A stretch of DNA of 64,000 nucleotides from Micromonospora sp. MP36 (GCF_008119785.1 NZ_VSFA01000015.1:1-64000); one strand, 5' to 3'; shown: positions 52,518 to 62,198, counted from the first letter of the stretch. Notes: a model not told the origin generated them from the letters alone. Numbers and translations are program-made.

Positions 52518-53381
52518 TCAGCGGCTGAGCCGCTGGTAGCGGCGGACCGCCAGCGGCGCGACCAGCACGATGAGCAGCACCGGCCAGCCGACCGCCAGCA
52601 CCAGCGGATGCTGCGCCGCCCACGACTCGCCGCCGATGCCCGGGTTGCCGAACAGCTCCCGCGCGGCCGCCACGGTGGCGGACAGCGGATTCCACGCGGC
52701 TACCGCGCCCAGCCACCGCGGCAGCAGGTCCGGGGCGACGAAGACGTTGGACAGGGCGGTGAGCGGGAAGGCGAGCGGGAACACGATCACCGCGACCGTG
52801 TCCGGGTTGGGCACGAGCAGGCCGAACAGGATGCCCACCCAGGTCAGCGCCAGCCGCAGCAGCAGGACCAGGCTCATCGCCGTCAGGGCGTCGCCCAGTC
52901 CGTTGCGCCACCGCCAGCCGACGAGCAGGCCGCAGACCACCAGGGTGGCCAGCTCCAGCACAGCCCGGGCGAGGTCCGCGCCAGCCCGCCCGGTCAGCAG
53001 CGCGGACCGGGCCATCGGCATGGAACGGAACCGGTCGACCACGCCTCGGCTGGCGTCGACGGCGACCGCCGAGGCGGTGGCGCCGAGGCCGTAGAGCATC
53101 GTCATCACGAACACGCCGGGCAGCAGGAACTCCCGGTAGTTGCCGTTGCCGGGCACCGCCATGCCGCTGCCGAACACGTAACCGAAGACGAGCACGAACA
53201 TGATCGGCAGGGTGAAATAGAGGACGATCTCCTCCGGCGAGCGGACCACGTGCCGCATGTTCCGCCCGGCCATCACCCAACCGTCGGCCACCGCCCAGCC
53301 GAGCCGGCCCAACAGGCCGGCCGTCCGGGCCTCTGCCGTGGTTGCGGCCGCGCCGCGCCGGGAGTCGACCGCCGTGCTCAC
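52518..53381 (-). CDS. ABC-2 type exporter permease (DrrB-like)
   Basis: A 287-residue membrane protein with six hydrophobic segments and the ABC-2 features FVLVFGYVFGSGMAVPG near the start and PDLLPRWLGAVAAWNPLSATVAAARELFG near the end. It pairs with the overlapping DrrA-like ATPase (ATGA) to export a hydrophobic compound or drug. Last gene of the SARP-ATPase-permease set. Confidence 0.9.
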   Translation of the reverse strand: MSTAVDSRRGAAATTAEARTAGLLGRLGWAVADGWVMAGRNMRHVVRSPEEIVLYFTLPIMFVLVFGYVFGSGMAVPGNGNYREFLLPGVFVMTMLYGLGATASAVAVDASRGVVDRFRSMPMARSALLTGRAGADLARAVLELATLVVCGLLVGWRWRNGLGDALTAMSLVLLLRLALTWVGILFGLLVPNPDTVAVIVFPLAFPLTALSNVFVAPDLLPRWLGAVAAWNPLSATVAAARELFGNPGIGGESWAAQHPLVLAVGWPVLLIVLVAPLAVRRYQRLSR

Positions 53382-54352
53382 ACCGCCACCTCCTCACGGG
53401 GACCGGCCGACCGCTGCCCGGTGAGCCGCAGGAACGCCTCGTCCAGCGTCGGCCGGCGCAGCACGACATCCTCGACCGCGATGTCGTGATCCTGCAGCGC
53501 CCGCATGACGTCGGCGAGCGCGCCGATCCGGTCCACGACCGGCGCGCTGAGCTGCCGGATCTCCGCATCCGAGGTCACCGGCCCGCCGGTGACCCGCTCG
53601 ACGATGCCGGCGGCGGCCGGCAGCTGCGCGCCGTGCCGGACCACCAACTCGATCCGGTCCTCGCCGATGCGGGCCTTCAGCTCGGCCGAGGTGCCCTCGG
53701 CCACCACCCGGCCGGAGTCCACCACCGAGATCCGGTCGGCCAGCTGGTCCGCCTCCTCCAGGTACTGGGTGGTCAGCAGCACCGTGGTGCCGTCGGCGAC
53801 CAGCGACCGGACCGCCTCCCACAGGCCGTTGCGGCTACGCGGGTCCAGTCCGGTGGTGGGCTCGTCCAGGAACAGCACCCGCGGCGTGGTGATCAGGCTG
53901 GCGGCGAGGTCGAGCCGGCGGCGCATCCCGCCGGAGTACGCCCCGGCCGAGCGGTCCGCCACGTCGGCGAGCCCGAACTGGTCGAGCAGCTCGTCGGCCC
54001 GCCGCCGGGCCACCCGCGCCGGCAGGTGCCGCAGCCGGCCGAACAGGATCAGGTTCTGCCGTCCGCTGAGGATCTCGTCGACCGCGGCGTACTGCCCGGT
54101 CAGCCCGACCAGCGCGCGGACCCGGTCGGGATGCCGGGTCACGTCGTGCCCGGCCACCCGCGCGTGGCCGGCGTCGAAGCGCAGCAGGGTGGCCAGGATC
54201 CGCACCGCGGTGGTCTTGCCCGCGCCGTTCGGGCCGAGCAGCCCGCACACGGTGCCGGTAGGCACGGTCAGGTCGAACCCACCGAGAGCGGGCGTCCCGC
54301 CGTACGACTTGCGCAGCCCCTCGGCGACGACGGCCGATGTTTCGTAGGTCAT
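53378..54352 (-). CDS. ABC exporter ATP-binding protein (DrrA-like)
   Basis: A 324-residue ATPase: Walker A GPNGAGKTT, signature YSGGMRRRLDLA, Walker B VLFLDEPTTGLD, and the DrrA-type C-terminal domain with the conserved LDEAFLRLTG end. It drives the DrrB-like permease. The gene starts 66 bp after the SARP stop and may be regulated or co-transcribed with it. Confidence 0.93.
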   Translation of the reverse strand: MTYETSAVVAEGLRKSYGGTPALGGFDLTVPTGTVCGLLGPNGAGKTTAVRILATLLRFDAGHARVAGHDVTRHPDRVRALVGLTGQYAAVDEILSGRQNLILFGRLRHLPARVARRRADELLDQFGLADVADRSAGAYSGGMRRRLDLAASLITTPRVLFLDEPTTGLDPRSRNGLWEAVRSLVADGTTVLLTTQYLEEADQLADRISVVDSGRVVAEGTSAELKARIGEDRIELVVRHGAQLPAAAGIVERVTGGPVTSDAEIRQLSAPVVDRIGALADVMRALQDHDIAVEDVVLRRPTLDEAFLRLTGQRSAGPREEVAV

Positions 54353-54418
54353 GCCGGCAGCGTCGCCGGGCCCGCTGACCGGCCGCGCACCGTCCGCTGA
54401 CGGCCGGCCGCGCCGCCG

Positions 54419-57400
54419 TCAGCGCTCGTCCAGCAGCGCGAGCGCCTGCTCCCGGCCCAGCCCGGCACCCCGGGCGAAGGCCCGCTCGAACGTCGCGTCC
54501 CCGATCTCGGCCCGGGCGGCCGCCGCCACCGGCGCGGCCCGCGCCGCTTCGCCGGCACCGGTGCCGTGCAGCAGCGCCGACACCGCCCCGAGCAGCAGCG
54601 CCGCCCGCTCGGCCGCACCCCGCCGCAGCACCGGCCCGACCAGACCCTCCACAGCGGCGCCGACCGTCGGCACGTCCCAGACCCCGAGGGTCGCACCCAG
54701 CACCTGCCGGTAGTGGGCCCGGGCTGTCGGCGCGTCCCCGACCGCGTCGGCGAGCTGCCCGAGCGAGACCAGCGCCGCGAGCCGCACCACCTCGGCGCCG
54801 AACCAGCCGGCCGGGCACTCGGCCACCGCCTGCTCGCACAGCCGCCGCGCCCGGTCCAGGTCACCCCGCCGGCGGGCGATCTCGCCGAGCCCGTAGTGGG
54901 CCGCGGCGACCAGCTCCGGCGCCCCCGCCGGCCGGGCCACCTCCACCACCCGCCGGTAGTCGGCGTCCGCCCCGTCCAGGTCACCGGCCCCGAGCCGCCC
55001 GTCCGCCCGGGTCCGCAGCAGCTCGGCCATGTCGAGCGCGGAGCCGAGCTCGTGCGCCAGCCGCAGGGCCTCCGCCATCGGTTCGGCGGCCGCCGCCGGG
55101 TCGCCGACCCGGTAGGCCCCCTCGGCGAGCGTGCTGAGGACCAGGATCATGCCCCACCGTTCGCCGATGGCGCGGAAGCCGTCGAGGGCGGCCGCCAGCT
55201 CCGCGCGGGCCTCGTCGTACCGGCCGTGGAGCAGCCGCACCATCGCCAGCCCGAGCAACCCCAACGCCTGGCTCCACGGGTCGGCGCCGATCAGCCCGTC
55301 CCGCCGCTGCAGGAGCAGCGACATCCGCTCCCGCTGCGGGGGACCGGCGGTCATCCCGGACAGGTAGAGCAGGAACGGGTACTCGGGCGGCCGGCCCAGG
55401 CTCCAGAGGAGGTCGCTGGCCGGGCCGACGTGCGGCGGGCGGTCTCCGCCGCCCACCGCAGCGAGCAGCAGGCAGAGCGCGTACTCCTCGGTGAGCCCGG
55501 ACGGCGGGCCGCCGAGCCGGTCGACGAGCCGCTCGGCCAGCGCGGCCCCCTCGCCCCGCAGGCCGCGCAGCCACCAGTAGAACGACAGGGCGGCGACCAG
55601 CCGCAACGCGACGACGGTGTCGTCGCCCGCCACCGCCCGGCGCAGCGCGGCGAGCAGGTCGTCGCGGTCGGCGTCCAGCCGCCGCAGCCACTCCAGCTGC
55701 GCCGCGCCGCGCAGCCCGACGTCGCCCGCCCGCGCGAGGTCGAGGAAGTACGCCGCGTGCGCCCGGCGCAGCTCGTCGACCTCGCCCGCCTCAACGAGCC
55801 GCTCGGCGGCGAACGCGCGCACCGTCTCCAGCATCCGGAAACGCCCGTCTGCGGCGTCCACCAGCGACTTCTCCACCAGGCCGGTCAGCACGTCGAGTAC
55901 GTCCGCGCCCACCGGCGCGCAGACCCCCTCGACGGCCGCCAGGTCGGCGTGACCGGCGAAGACGCTCAGCCGGCGCGCCAGCCGCCGTTCCGGCTCGTCC
56001 AGCAGGTCCCAGCTCCACCGCACCACCGCGCGCAGGGTCTGGTGCCGCGGCTCCGCGACCCGGCTGCCCCGGTTCAGCAGCCGGAACCGGTCGTCCAGCC
56101 GGGCCGCCACCTCCGCCACCGGCAGCGCCCGCAACCGGGCGGCGGCCAGCTCGATGGCCAGCGGCAGGCCGTCGAGGGTACGGCAGATCCGCAGCACCGC
56201 AGCCGTCGTGGTCTCGTCCACCGTGAACCCCGGCGCCACGTCGGCGCTGCGGTCCGCGAACAGCCGTACCGCGGCGTACTCCCGGGCCAACTCGGGCGCG
56301 ACGCTGCCGGACGGCATCGGCAGGCCGGCCACCGGGCAGAGCGCCTCCCCGGTCACGCCGAGCGGTTCCCGGCTGGTGGCCAGGACCCGCACCAGCGGGG
56401 CGGCCCGGAGCAGCCGGGCGGTGAGCCGGGCCGCGTCGGCCACGACGTGCTCACAGTTGTCGAGCAGGAGCAGCAACCCGCGGTCGGCGAGCGCCGCGAC
56501 CAGCCGGTCGGTGACGTCACGGGGGCCGCCCGGCACGCGCAGCGCGGCGTCACGCAGGTCGAGCGCGGCCAGCACCGCCGGCGCCACCTCCCCGCCGGCC
56601 GGCACCGCCGCCAGCTCGACCAGGCACACCTCGCCGCCGTGCCGGGCGGCGGCCTCGACGGCCAACCGGGTCTTCCCGACGCCGCCCGGGCCGTGCAGCG
56701 TGACCAGCCGGGCCTCGCCGAGCAACTTGCCGAGGCGGCGCAACTCCTCCTCCCGGCCCACGAAGCTGCTCAACTGCCCGGGCAGCGGGGGCAGCCGGGA
56801 CGGCGCCGCCCCGGCGCGCGGCTCGACCTCGTCGCGCAGCAGGGTCGCGTGCAGCGCGACCAGTTCGGCGGACGGGTCCGTGCCCAGCTCGTCGGCGAGC
56901 AGGCGGCGCAGGTCCGCGAAGGCGGTGAGCGCCTCGACCCGGCGGCCGTCGGCGTGCAGCGCGCGCATCAGCTGGCCATGCAGCCGCTCCCGCAACGGGT
57001 GGGCCGCGACCAGCTCCCGCAGCTCCGCCACCAGCGCCCCGACGGCAGGCGATCCGGGCGCCGCCAGCCGCAGCTCCGCCTCGATCCGGTCCTCCGTCGC
57101 GGCCAGCCGGCGATCCCACAGCCGCGCCGCCTGCGCCGCGGCGAACGGCGCCTCCGGCACATCCGCCAGCGGATCCCCGCGCCACAGCGCGAGCGCCTCG
57201 CGTAGCACCTCGGCGGCCCGGCGCGGATCACCGGCACCGAGCGCGGCCCGCCCGGTGTCGGCCAGACGAAGGAACCGGTGCGCGTCGACGTCCTCCGGGT
57301 CGACGGCGAGCCGGTAGCCCGCCGGATGGAACTCGACCGGACCGGCCGGCAGCACCTGGCGCAGCCGGGACACCTGTGACTGCAGCGCGTTCGCCACGCC

Positions 57401-57571
57401 GGCCGGCGGTTCGCCGCCGTACAGGCCGTCGATCAGGCGCTCCCGCGCCACCACCCGGCCGGCGTCGAGCAGCAACAGCACCAGCAGCGCACGCAGCCGC
57501 GGCCCGCCGACGGCGAGCCGGCGACCGTCGGCGGCGTACACCTCGGTCGCGCCCAGAATGCCGAACCGCAC
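54419..57571 (-). CDS. SARP-type regulator (BTAD-NB-ARC-TPR, AfsR-like)
   Basis: A 1050-residue regulator: OmpR-type winged helix (about 1-90), bacterial transcriptional activator domain (about 95-245), STAND NTPase with P-loop GPGGVGKT (Lys300), Walker B LLLLDNCEH and ATSREPLGV sensor, then winged helix and TPR-like repeats to the end. AfsR-like SARPs activate secondary metabolism and bind ATP to switch. It lies directly upstream of a DrrAB-type exporter on the same strand, so activating export of a metabolite is the simplest role. No biosynthetic genes are next to it. Confidence 0.9.
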   Translation of the reverse strand: MRFGILGATEVYAADGRRLAVGGPRLRALLVLLLLDAGRVVARERLIDGLYGGEPPAGVANALQSQVSRLRQVLPAGPVEFHPAGYRLAVDPEDVDAHRFLRLADTGRAALGAGDPRRAAEVLREALALWRGDPLADVPEAPFAAAQAARLWDRRLAATEDRIEAELRLAAPGSPAVGALVAELRELVAAHPLRERLHGQLMRALHADGRRVEALTAFADLRRLLADELGTDPSAELVALHATLLRDEVEPRAGAAPSRLPPLPGQLSSFVGREEELRRLGKLLGEARLVTLHGPGGVGKTRLAVEAAARHGGEVCLVELAAVPAGGEVAPAVLAALDLRDAALRVPGGPRDVTDRLVAALADRGLLLLLDNCEHVVADAARLTARLLRAAPLVRVLATSREPLGVTGEALCPVAGLPMPSGSVAPELAREYAAVRLFADRSADVAPGFTVDETTTAAVLRICRTLDGLPLAIELAAARLRALPVAEVAARLDDRFRLLNRGSRVAEPRHQTLRAVVRWSWDLLDEPERRLARRLSVFAGHADLAAVEGVCAPVGADVLDVLTGLVEKSLVDAADGRFRMLETVRAFAAERLVEAGEVDELRRAHAAYFLDLARAGDVGLRGAAQLEWLRRLDADRDDLLAALRRAVAGDDTVVALRLVAALSFYWWLRGLRGEGAALAERLVDRLGGPPSGLTEEYALCLLLAAVGGGDRPPHVGPASDLLWSLGRPPEYPFLLYLSGMTAGPPQRERMSLLLQRRDGLIGADPWSQALGLLGLAMVRLLHGRYDEARAELAAALDGFRAIGERWGMILVLSTLAEGAYRVGDPAAAAEPMAEALRLAHELGSALDMAELLRTRADGRLGAGDLDGADADYRRVVEVARPAGAPELVAAAHYGLGEIARRRGDLDRARRLCEQAVAECPAGWFGAEVVRLAALVSLGQLADAVGDAPTARAHYRQVLGATLGVWDVPTVGAAVEGLVGPVLRRGAAERAALLLGAVSALLHGTGAGEAARAAPVAAAARAEIGDATFERAFARGAGLGREQALALLDER

Positions 57572-57772
57572 GCTGTCGATTGTCGCTCAGGCGTTCCCGG
57601 TCGATGTTCGTCTGGCTCGGTGCACTCGGTCGGTGCGTCGAGCACGGCCGTGATCGACTCCGTCCAATACGATGTGCCGCATGGTCGCAACCCGGTGGCC
57701 GCGCCGCCCCTACCGGCGTCCCCGCCGCGACGGCCCGCGCCACCACCGTCCCACCGTCCCGAGAGCCGCTCG

Positions 57773-59581
57773 ATGACGGACCCGGTCGCCGGCTTTTCCC
57801 GCCCGGCCGGATGGTGGCTGCGAATCGTGTTCGGAGTCATCGGCCTGGCCGCCCTCGTCCTCGGCTACATCGGCTTCGAGCGCCTGCTCCAGGTACGGCC
57901 GGACACCGCCCACGACCCGTACGACGTGCTCTACTACGACCTGCAACTCTTCGTCCTCAGCGCCGAACCCTTCCAGAACGCCGGCCCCTACCCGTGGCAG
58001 CTGCAGGTCGCCCGGTTCGCCGCCCCGCTGTTCACCCTGCTCGCCGTGGCCGAGACCGGCCGGCTGCTGCTGGCCGCCGAGATCCGCCGCCTCCGCGCCC
58101 GACGAGCCCGCGGTCACGTCCTGGTCTGCGGCGACTCCCAGTTCGCCCACATGCTCGCCGACCGGCTCTTCGCCGACGGCGAACGGGTGGTCGTGGTGCG
58201 CTCCGTACCGTTCGGACCGCTGGAGTACCGCCGGCGCCGGTATCTCGGCGTCATCGGCGACCCGACCAGCGCCGAGGTGTTACGCGGCGCCGGCCTGCCC
58301 CAGGCCCACACCATCTACGCCTGCACCGATGACGACGACCGCAACCACGCGATCGCCAACACCGCCAGCCAGCTCATTCAGGACCGCCGGCAACCACCTC
58401 GGGTCTACGTGCTGGTCCACGACTCCGAGATGTGCCTGTCGCTGCAGGCCCGACGGCTCGGCGCCGCCGGATCCAGCCGACTCCGCCTGGACTACTTCGA
58501 TGTCGACGACGTCGCCGCCCGCGCGCTGCACCGGCACCACCCGCTGCCACGCGTGGCCGGCCGACCGACCAGGGTCCTCATCGCCGGCACCGGCGCCTTC
58601 CGCCGCGCCCTGCTGGTGGAGACCGCTCGGCACTGGCGAGCCCGGCGCGCAGACACCCCTCCCGGCCACATCGGCGCGCCGCTGCGGGTGGACCTCGTGG
58701 CCCCGGACGCCACCACCGAACTCGCCCTCGCCGCGTCCCGTTACCCGTTCCTGACCACCGTCTGCCAACTCGCCGGGTACAACGTGGACCTCGCCGGCCT
58801 CGTCGAGCTCGACCAGCTCGAACGCGACCGCTACGACCGCATCTACATCTGCGGGCCGGACGAGACCAGCGGCCTGCAGTACGTGCTGGACACACCCGCC
58901 CTCTGGCGGGGCGCGGAGAGTTCCGTCTTCGTACCGGTCTACCGGCAGGCGGCGCTCGCCGCGGCCTTCCACGGCGACTCCCGCCACGACCTGCTCGACG
59001 AGGTGCACGGCAAGCTCCGCCTCTATCCGGTGCTGACCCACGCCTGCGACGCCCGGCTGATCGCCGAGGACCTCACCGAGCGGCTGGCCCGGCTGATCCA
59101 CGACCGCTACCTGCAGGCCCAGCAGCGCGCCGGGGTACGCCCCGGCGACTCGCCGGCGATGGTGGACTGGTCGCGACTGCCCGAGTCGCTGCGGCGGGCC
59201 AACCGGGCCCACGTCCAGGACATCGCCGCCAAGCTGTTGAAGCTCGGTTGCGTCGTGGCGCCCCGGCACGGCAGCACCGGCGACGCCTCGGCCGCCGGGC
59301 TGGCCATCGACGACCGGATCGAGGAACTCGCCCGCCTCGAGCACGAACGGTGGTGCCGGGAACGGCGCGGGGAGGGCTGGACGTACGGGGAACCCCGCGA
59401 CGACCTGCGGCGGCGGCATCCCGCGCTGCGGCCGTGGGACGAGCTGACCCCCGACGTCCAGGAGCAGAACCGCGAGGAGATCCGGGCGCTGCCCGACGTG
59501 CTGTCCGACAACGGGTTCGAGCTGATCCGACTGGCACCCGCGGTGCCCACGCAGCGGAGAGGACCGGGGGATGTCAACTGA
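57773..59581 (+). CDS. Membrane-anchored TrkA-N/RossmanN protein with C-terminal RyR domain
   Basis: A 602-residue protein. A hydrophobic segment at about 12-35 and a second near 80-105 flank a short loop; a TrkA-N-like nucleotide-binding domain follows (HVLVCGDSQFAHMLADRL, GVIGDPTSAEVLRGAGL, IYACTDDDDRN), then a second Rossmann-like domain (RVLIAGTGAFRRALLVETA). The last 70 residues form an RyR domain (LARLEHERWCRERRGEGW and LRPWDELTPDVQEQNREEI). RyR and SLOG domains are predicted nucleotide-ligand sensors. ATG 57773 is chosen at the start of the globular part. It overlaps the SLOG gene by 11 bp. Confidence 0.85.
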   Translation: MTDPVAGFSRPAGWWLRIVFGVIGLAALVLGYIGFERLLQVRPDTAHDPYDVLYYDLQLFVLSAEPFQNAGPYPWQLQVARFAAPLFTLLAVAETGRLLLAAEIRRLRARRARGHVLVCGDSQFAHMLADRLFADGERVVVVRSVPFGPLEYRRRRYLGVIGDPTSAEVLRGAGLPQAHTIYACTDDDDRNHAIANTASQLIQDRRQPPRVYVLVHDSEMCLSLQARRLGAAGSSRLRLDYFDVDDVAARALHRHHPLPRVAGRPTRVLIAGTGAFRRALLVETARHWRARRADTPPGHIGAPLRVDLVAPDATTELALAASRYPFLTTVCQLAGYNVDLAGLVELDQLERDRYDRIYICGPDETSGLQYVLDTPALWRGAESSVFVPVYRQAALAAAFHGDSRHDLLDEVHGKLRLYPVLTHACDARLIAEDLTERLARLIHDRYLQAQQRAGVRPGDSPAMVDWSRLPESLRRANRAHVQDIAAKLLKLGCVVAPRHGSTGDASAAGLAIDDRIEELARLEHERWCRERRGEGWTYGEPRDDLRRRHPALRPWDELTPDVQEQNREEIRALPDVLSDNGFELIRLAPAVPTQRRGPGDVN

Positions 59582-60083
59582 CCCCGTGCCGGTGCGCGTC
59601 GGCATCACCGGGCACATCAATCTTACCCGCGCCACCGAGGCGCTCGTCGCCGACGCGCTCCGCGCTGAGTTGCGCCGGATCAGCGACCGGCCGGTGCACG
59701 GCGTCACCTGCCTGGCGGCCGGTGCGGATCAGGTCTTCGCGCGGACGATTCTGGCCACCGGCGGCACGTACGAGGTGATCCTGCCGGCCGAGGACTACCG
59801 GACCGCCGTGATCGGCCCGCAGAACCGGGCCGCCTTCGACGAGCTGCTCGCCCGGGCGGTCGAGGTCATCCACACTGGGTACGACCGCTCGGGTACCGCC
59901 GCCTACGTGGCCGCCAACCGGGAGCTGGTGCGCCGGGTGCAGCGACTCGTGGCGGTCTGGGACGGCGAACCGGGCTGCCACGCGGCGTCGACGGACCGGA
60001 CCGTCGAGTGGGCGCGGCGGCGCGGCATCCCCACCACCATCCTCTGGCCCGACGGCGCCGCTCGGCTGCCCCCCGAGGACTGA
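59571..60083 (+). CDS. SLOG-superfamily protein
   Basis: A 170-residue Rossmann-like protein, starting VRVGITGHINL and continuing with CLAAGADQVFARTIL and the later RLVAVWDGEPG. The G-I-T-G-H and A-A-G-A-D motifs mark the SLOG superfamily, which is thought to bind or make nucleotide-derived signals in conflict systems. It overlaps the RyR gene (11 bp), indicating a shared function. A role as the sensor or generator of the ligand for the RyR protein is inferred from the literature concept of SLOG/RyR networks. Confidence 0.8.
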   Translation: MSTDPVPVRVGITGHINLTRATEALVADALRAELRRISDRPVHGVTCLAAGADQVFARTILATGGTYEVILPAEDYRTAVIGPQNRAAFDELLARAVEVIHTGYDRSGTAAYVAANRELVRRVQRLVAVWDGEPGCHAASTDRTVEWARRRGIPTTILWPDGAARLPPED

Positions 60084-60245
60084 CGGGCCGGCACCGGCGG
60101 CTTGCCCGTGCCGCGTCACGGAGCAGGACTGTTGCCCCAGCATTCACCAGTTGCGGCGTTGGCCTGCGCGGCGGGCTGCCCGCGTCCGATGCTTGGCAGC
60201 ACGGGCACGCGACTACGGGGCGTGTCTCAGCCGAGGGGAGGCGGG

Positions 60246-60527
60246 GTGGCGACGTACACGTACCGATGTTCCCGGCACGGCGAGTTCGCGGCGTCGTTCC
60301 CGATCGGCGAGGCCACCGCCCGGGTCCCCTGTTCCGTGTGCGGCGCCGACGGGGTGAGAGTGTTCTCCGCGCCGTTGCTCGTGCGCACGCCACGCCGATT
60401 GGCCACGGCGATCGACCGGGCGGAGCGGAGTGCGGAGCAGCCCGACGTGGTGTCGGCGATTCCTGGCGGGCAGCAGGCGAGGCGGCGCCCGGTCAACCCC
60501 CGCCAGGCTCGCCTGCCGCGGCCGTGA
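60246..60527 (+). CDS. fmdB: FmdB-family zinc ribbon protein
   Basis: A 93-residue protein with an FmdB-type zinc ribbon: YTYRCSRHGEF...VPCSVCGADGVRVFSAP (Cys at about 6, then a CxxC pair), followed by a basic tail. It is found beside formamidase genes and may regulate or mature the enzyme. GTG 60246 follows GGGAGGCGG; the frame runs upstream but without family likeness. It precedes fmdA by 63 bp. Confidence 0.85.
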   Translation: MATYTYRCSRHGEFAASFPIGEATARVPCSVCGADGVRVFSAPLLVRTPRRLATAIDRAERSAEQPDVVSAIPGGQQARRRPVNPRQARLPRP

Positions 60528-60590
60528 CCGCAGGAGCCGGAACCGCAGGTCCGCGCGGGCGACGCGGCACCTGGTGAAGAGGAGGCGGCT

Positions 60591-61844
60591 ATGCCCGAAC
60601 TGTTGTTCCCGCTCGACTCGACCAGGAGCTTCACCGACCAGGAGAAGATCGGCCACAACAGATGGCACCCGGACATCCCGCCCGCGGTCACCGTCCGGCC
60701 CGGGCAGTCGTTCCGGGTGCACTGCCGCGAGTGGTTCGACGGCGCCATCCACAACGACGATTCGGCGGTGGACGTGCGGGACGCGCCCCTGTCGAAGGTG
60801 CACGCCCTCAGCGGGCCCTTCGCGGTGCAGGGTGCCGAGCCCGGCGATCTGCTCGTGGTCGACATCCTCGACGTCGGCCCCATCCCGCAGGAGGATTCGG
60901 GCCCGCTCGCCGGCCAGGGCTGGGGATACACCGGCATCTTCCCCAAGCGCAACGGCGGGGGTTTCCTCACCGACCGGTTCCCGGACGCCTACAAGGCGAT
61001 CTGGGACTTCAGTGGGCAGAAGGCGACGTCGCGGCATGTTCCGCGGGTCACGTTCACCGGAATGATCCACCCCGGGCTGATGGGCACCGCCCCGTCGGCG
61101 AAGCTGTTGGCGAAGTGGAACGAACGGGAAGCGGCGCTGCGGGCCACAGACCCCGACCGCGTGCCGCCCCTGTCGCTGCCGCCCGAGCCGCGCGACGCCA
61201 TCCTCGGAACGCTCAGCGGCGCCGACTTCGACCGGGTGGCGGCGGAGGCCGCCCGTACGGCGCCTCCCCGCGAGAATGGCGGAAACCAGGACATCAAGAA
61301 CCTCACCAAGGGTTCCCGGGTCTTCTATCCGGTCTACGTGCCCGGCGCCAACCTGTCCGTCGGCGACCTCCACTTCTCCCAGGGCGACGGGGAGATCACC
61401 TTCTGCGGCGCCATCGAGATGGGCGGCTTCGTCGACCTGCACGTCGACCTCATCAAGGGCGGCATGGACACCTACGGCGTCTCCGAGAACGTCATCTTCC
61501 TGCCGGGGAACACCAATCCGCAGTACTGCCAGTGGCTGGCCTTCTCCGGCATCTCCGTCACCCTGGACGGCGAACAGCGCTACCTCGACTCCCAGTTGGC
61601 GTTCCAGCGTGCCTGCCTCCACGCCGTCGACTACCTGACCACCTTCGGTTACGCGCCCGAGCAGGCCTACCTGCTTCTCGGAGCGGCGCCGATCGAGGGA
61701 CGGTTCTCCGGGGTGGTGGACATCCCGAACTCCTGCGCCACCGTCTACCTGCCGACCGAGATCTTCGACTTCGACGTACGGCCGTCGGCCGATGGGCCGA
61801 CCAAGATCGATGCGGGCCCGGGTGCGCCGAAGGCGACCTTCTGA
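60591..61844 (+). CDS. fmdA: Formamidase/acetamidase
   Basis: A 417-residue FmdA/AmdA protein, close to usual family length. Features: IGHNRWHPDIPP, VHCREWFDGAIHNDDSA, EPGDLLVVDILDVGP, and QGDGEITFCGAIEMGG near the centre. It hydrolyses formamide (or acetamide) to ammonia and the carboxylate in the cytosol. ATG 60591 has a strong GAGGAGG site. Downstream of fmdB and followed by a likely terminator. Confidence 0.94.
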   Translation: MPELLFPLDSTRSFTDQEKIGHNRWHPDIPPAVTVRPGQSFRVHCREWFDGAIHNDDSAVDVRDAPLSKVHALSGPFAVQGAEPGDLLVVDILDVGPIPQEDSGPLAGQGWGYTGIFPKRNGGGFLTDRFPDAYKAIWDFSGQKATSRHVPRVTFTGMIHPGLMGTAPSAKLLAKWNEREAALRATDPDRVPPLSLPPEPRDAILGTLSGADFDRVAAEAARTAPPRENGGNQDIKNLTKGSRVFYPVYVPGANLSVGDLHFSQGDGEITFCGAIEMGGFVDLHVDLIKGGMDTYGVSENVIFLPGNTNPQYCQWLAFSGISVTLDGEQRYLDSQLAFQRACLHAVDYLTTFGYAPEQAYLLLGAAPIEGRFSGVVDIPNSCATVYLPTEIFDFDVRPSADGPTKIDAGPGAPKATF

Positions 61845-61867
61845 CCGCCCGGGACGACGTACCCGGA

Positions 61868-61895
61868 CCGCTGCGGGCACCGTTCTGCCCAGCGG
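61868..61895. terminator. Likely terminator after fmdA
   Basis: Arms CCGCT-GC-GGGCA and TGCCC-AGCGG with a two-base bulge and 6-nt loop, 23 bp after the fmdA stop and between convergent genes. Confidence 0.5.
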
Positions 61896-61937
61896 CCCGG
61901 GGGTCGCCGACGGCGGGTCGAGGCCCGCCAGGTACCC

Positions 61938-62198
61938 CTACCGGCTCTTCTTGAGGTTCTGGTGGAGCTTCTCGGGATCGCGGACGAAGTCCATCTTCTT
62001 GTCCCGGGCCCGGGAGAAGTCGTCGATCATGTGCTGCACCTCGCCCGGGGTGAACCGTCGGTCCTCGTCACCTTCCTTCTTCAGCCAGTTGATCACGTCG
62101 TCGTAGCTCTTCCAGTCCTTCTTGCCCATCAGGCGCTCGATGTCGGTGACGTCGTAGTCCTTCTGCATCGCCTGGCTGGACGGGTCGTGGATCTTCAT
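61938..62198 (-). CDS. Small charged protein of unknown function
   Basis: An 86-residue, strongly charged helical protein starting MKIHDPSSQAMQKDYDVTDIERLMG and ending DPEKLHQNLKKSR. The ATG at 62198 has a clear GGGAGGAG site about eight bases upstream, and there is no signal peptide. No known domain. The gene is convergent with fmdA and divergent from the unknown gene at 62.3 kb. Confidence 0.65.
   Translation of the reverse strand: MKIHDPSSQAMQKDYDVTDIERLMGKKDWKSYDDVINWLKKEGDEDRRFTPGEVQHMIDDFSRARDKKMDFVRDPEKLHQNLKKSR

Noticed and set aside
52357..53568. An upstream extension of the PLD-like gene giving an 825-residue protein
   Set aside because: The extension covers the DrrA and DrrB genes in a wrong frame and crosses a strong terminator; the Sec signal and ribosome site mark ATG 52356 as the start.
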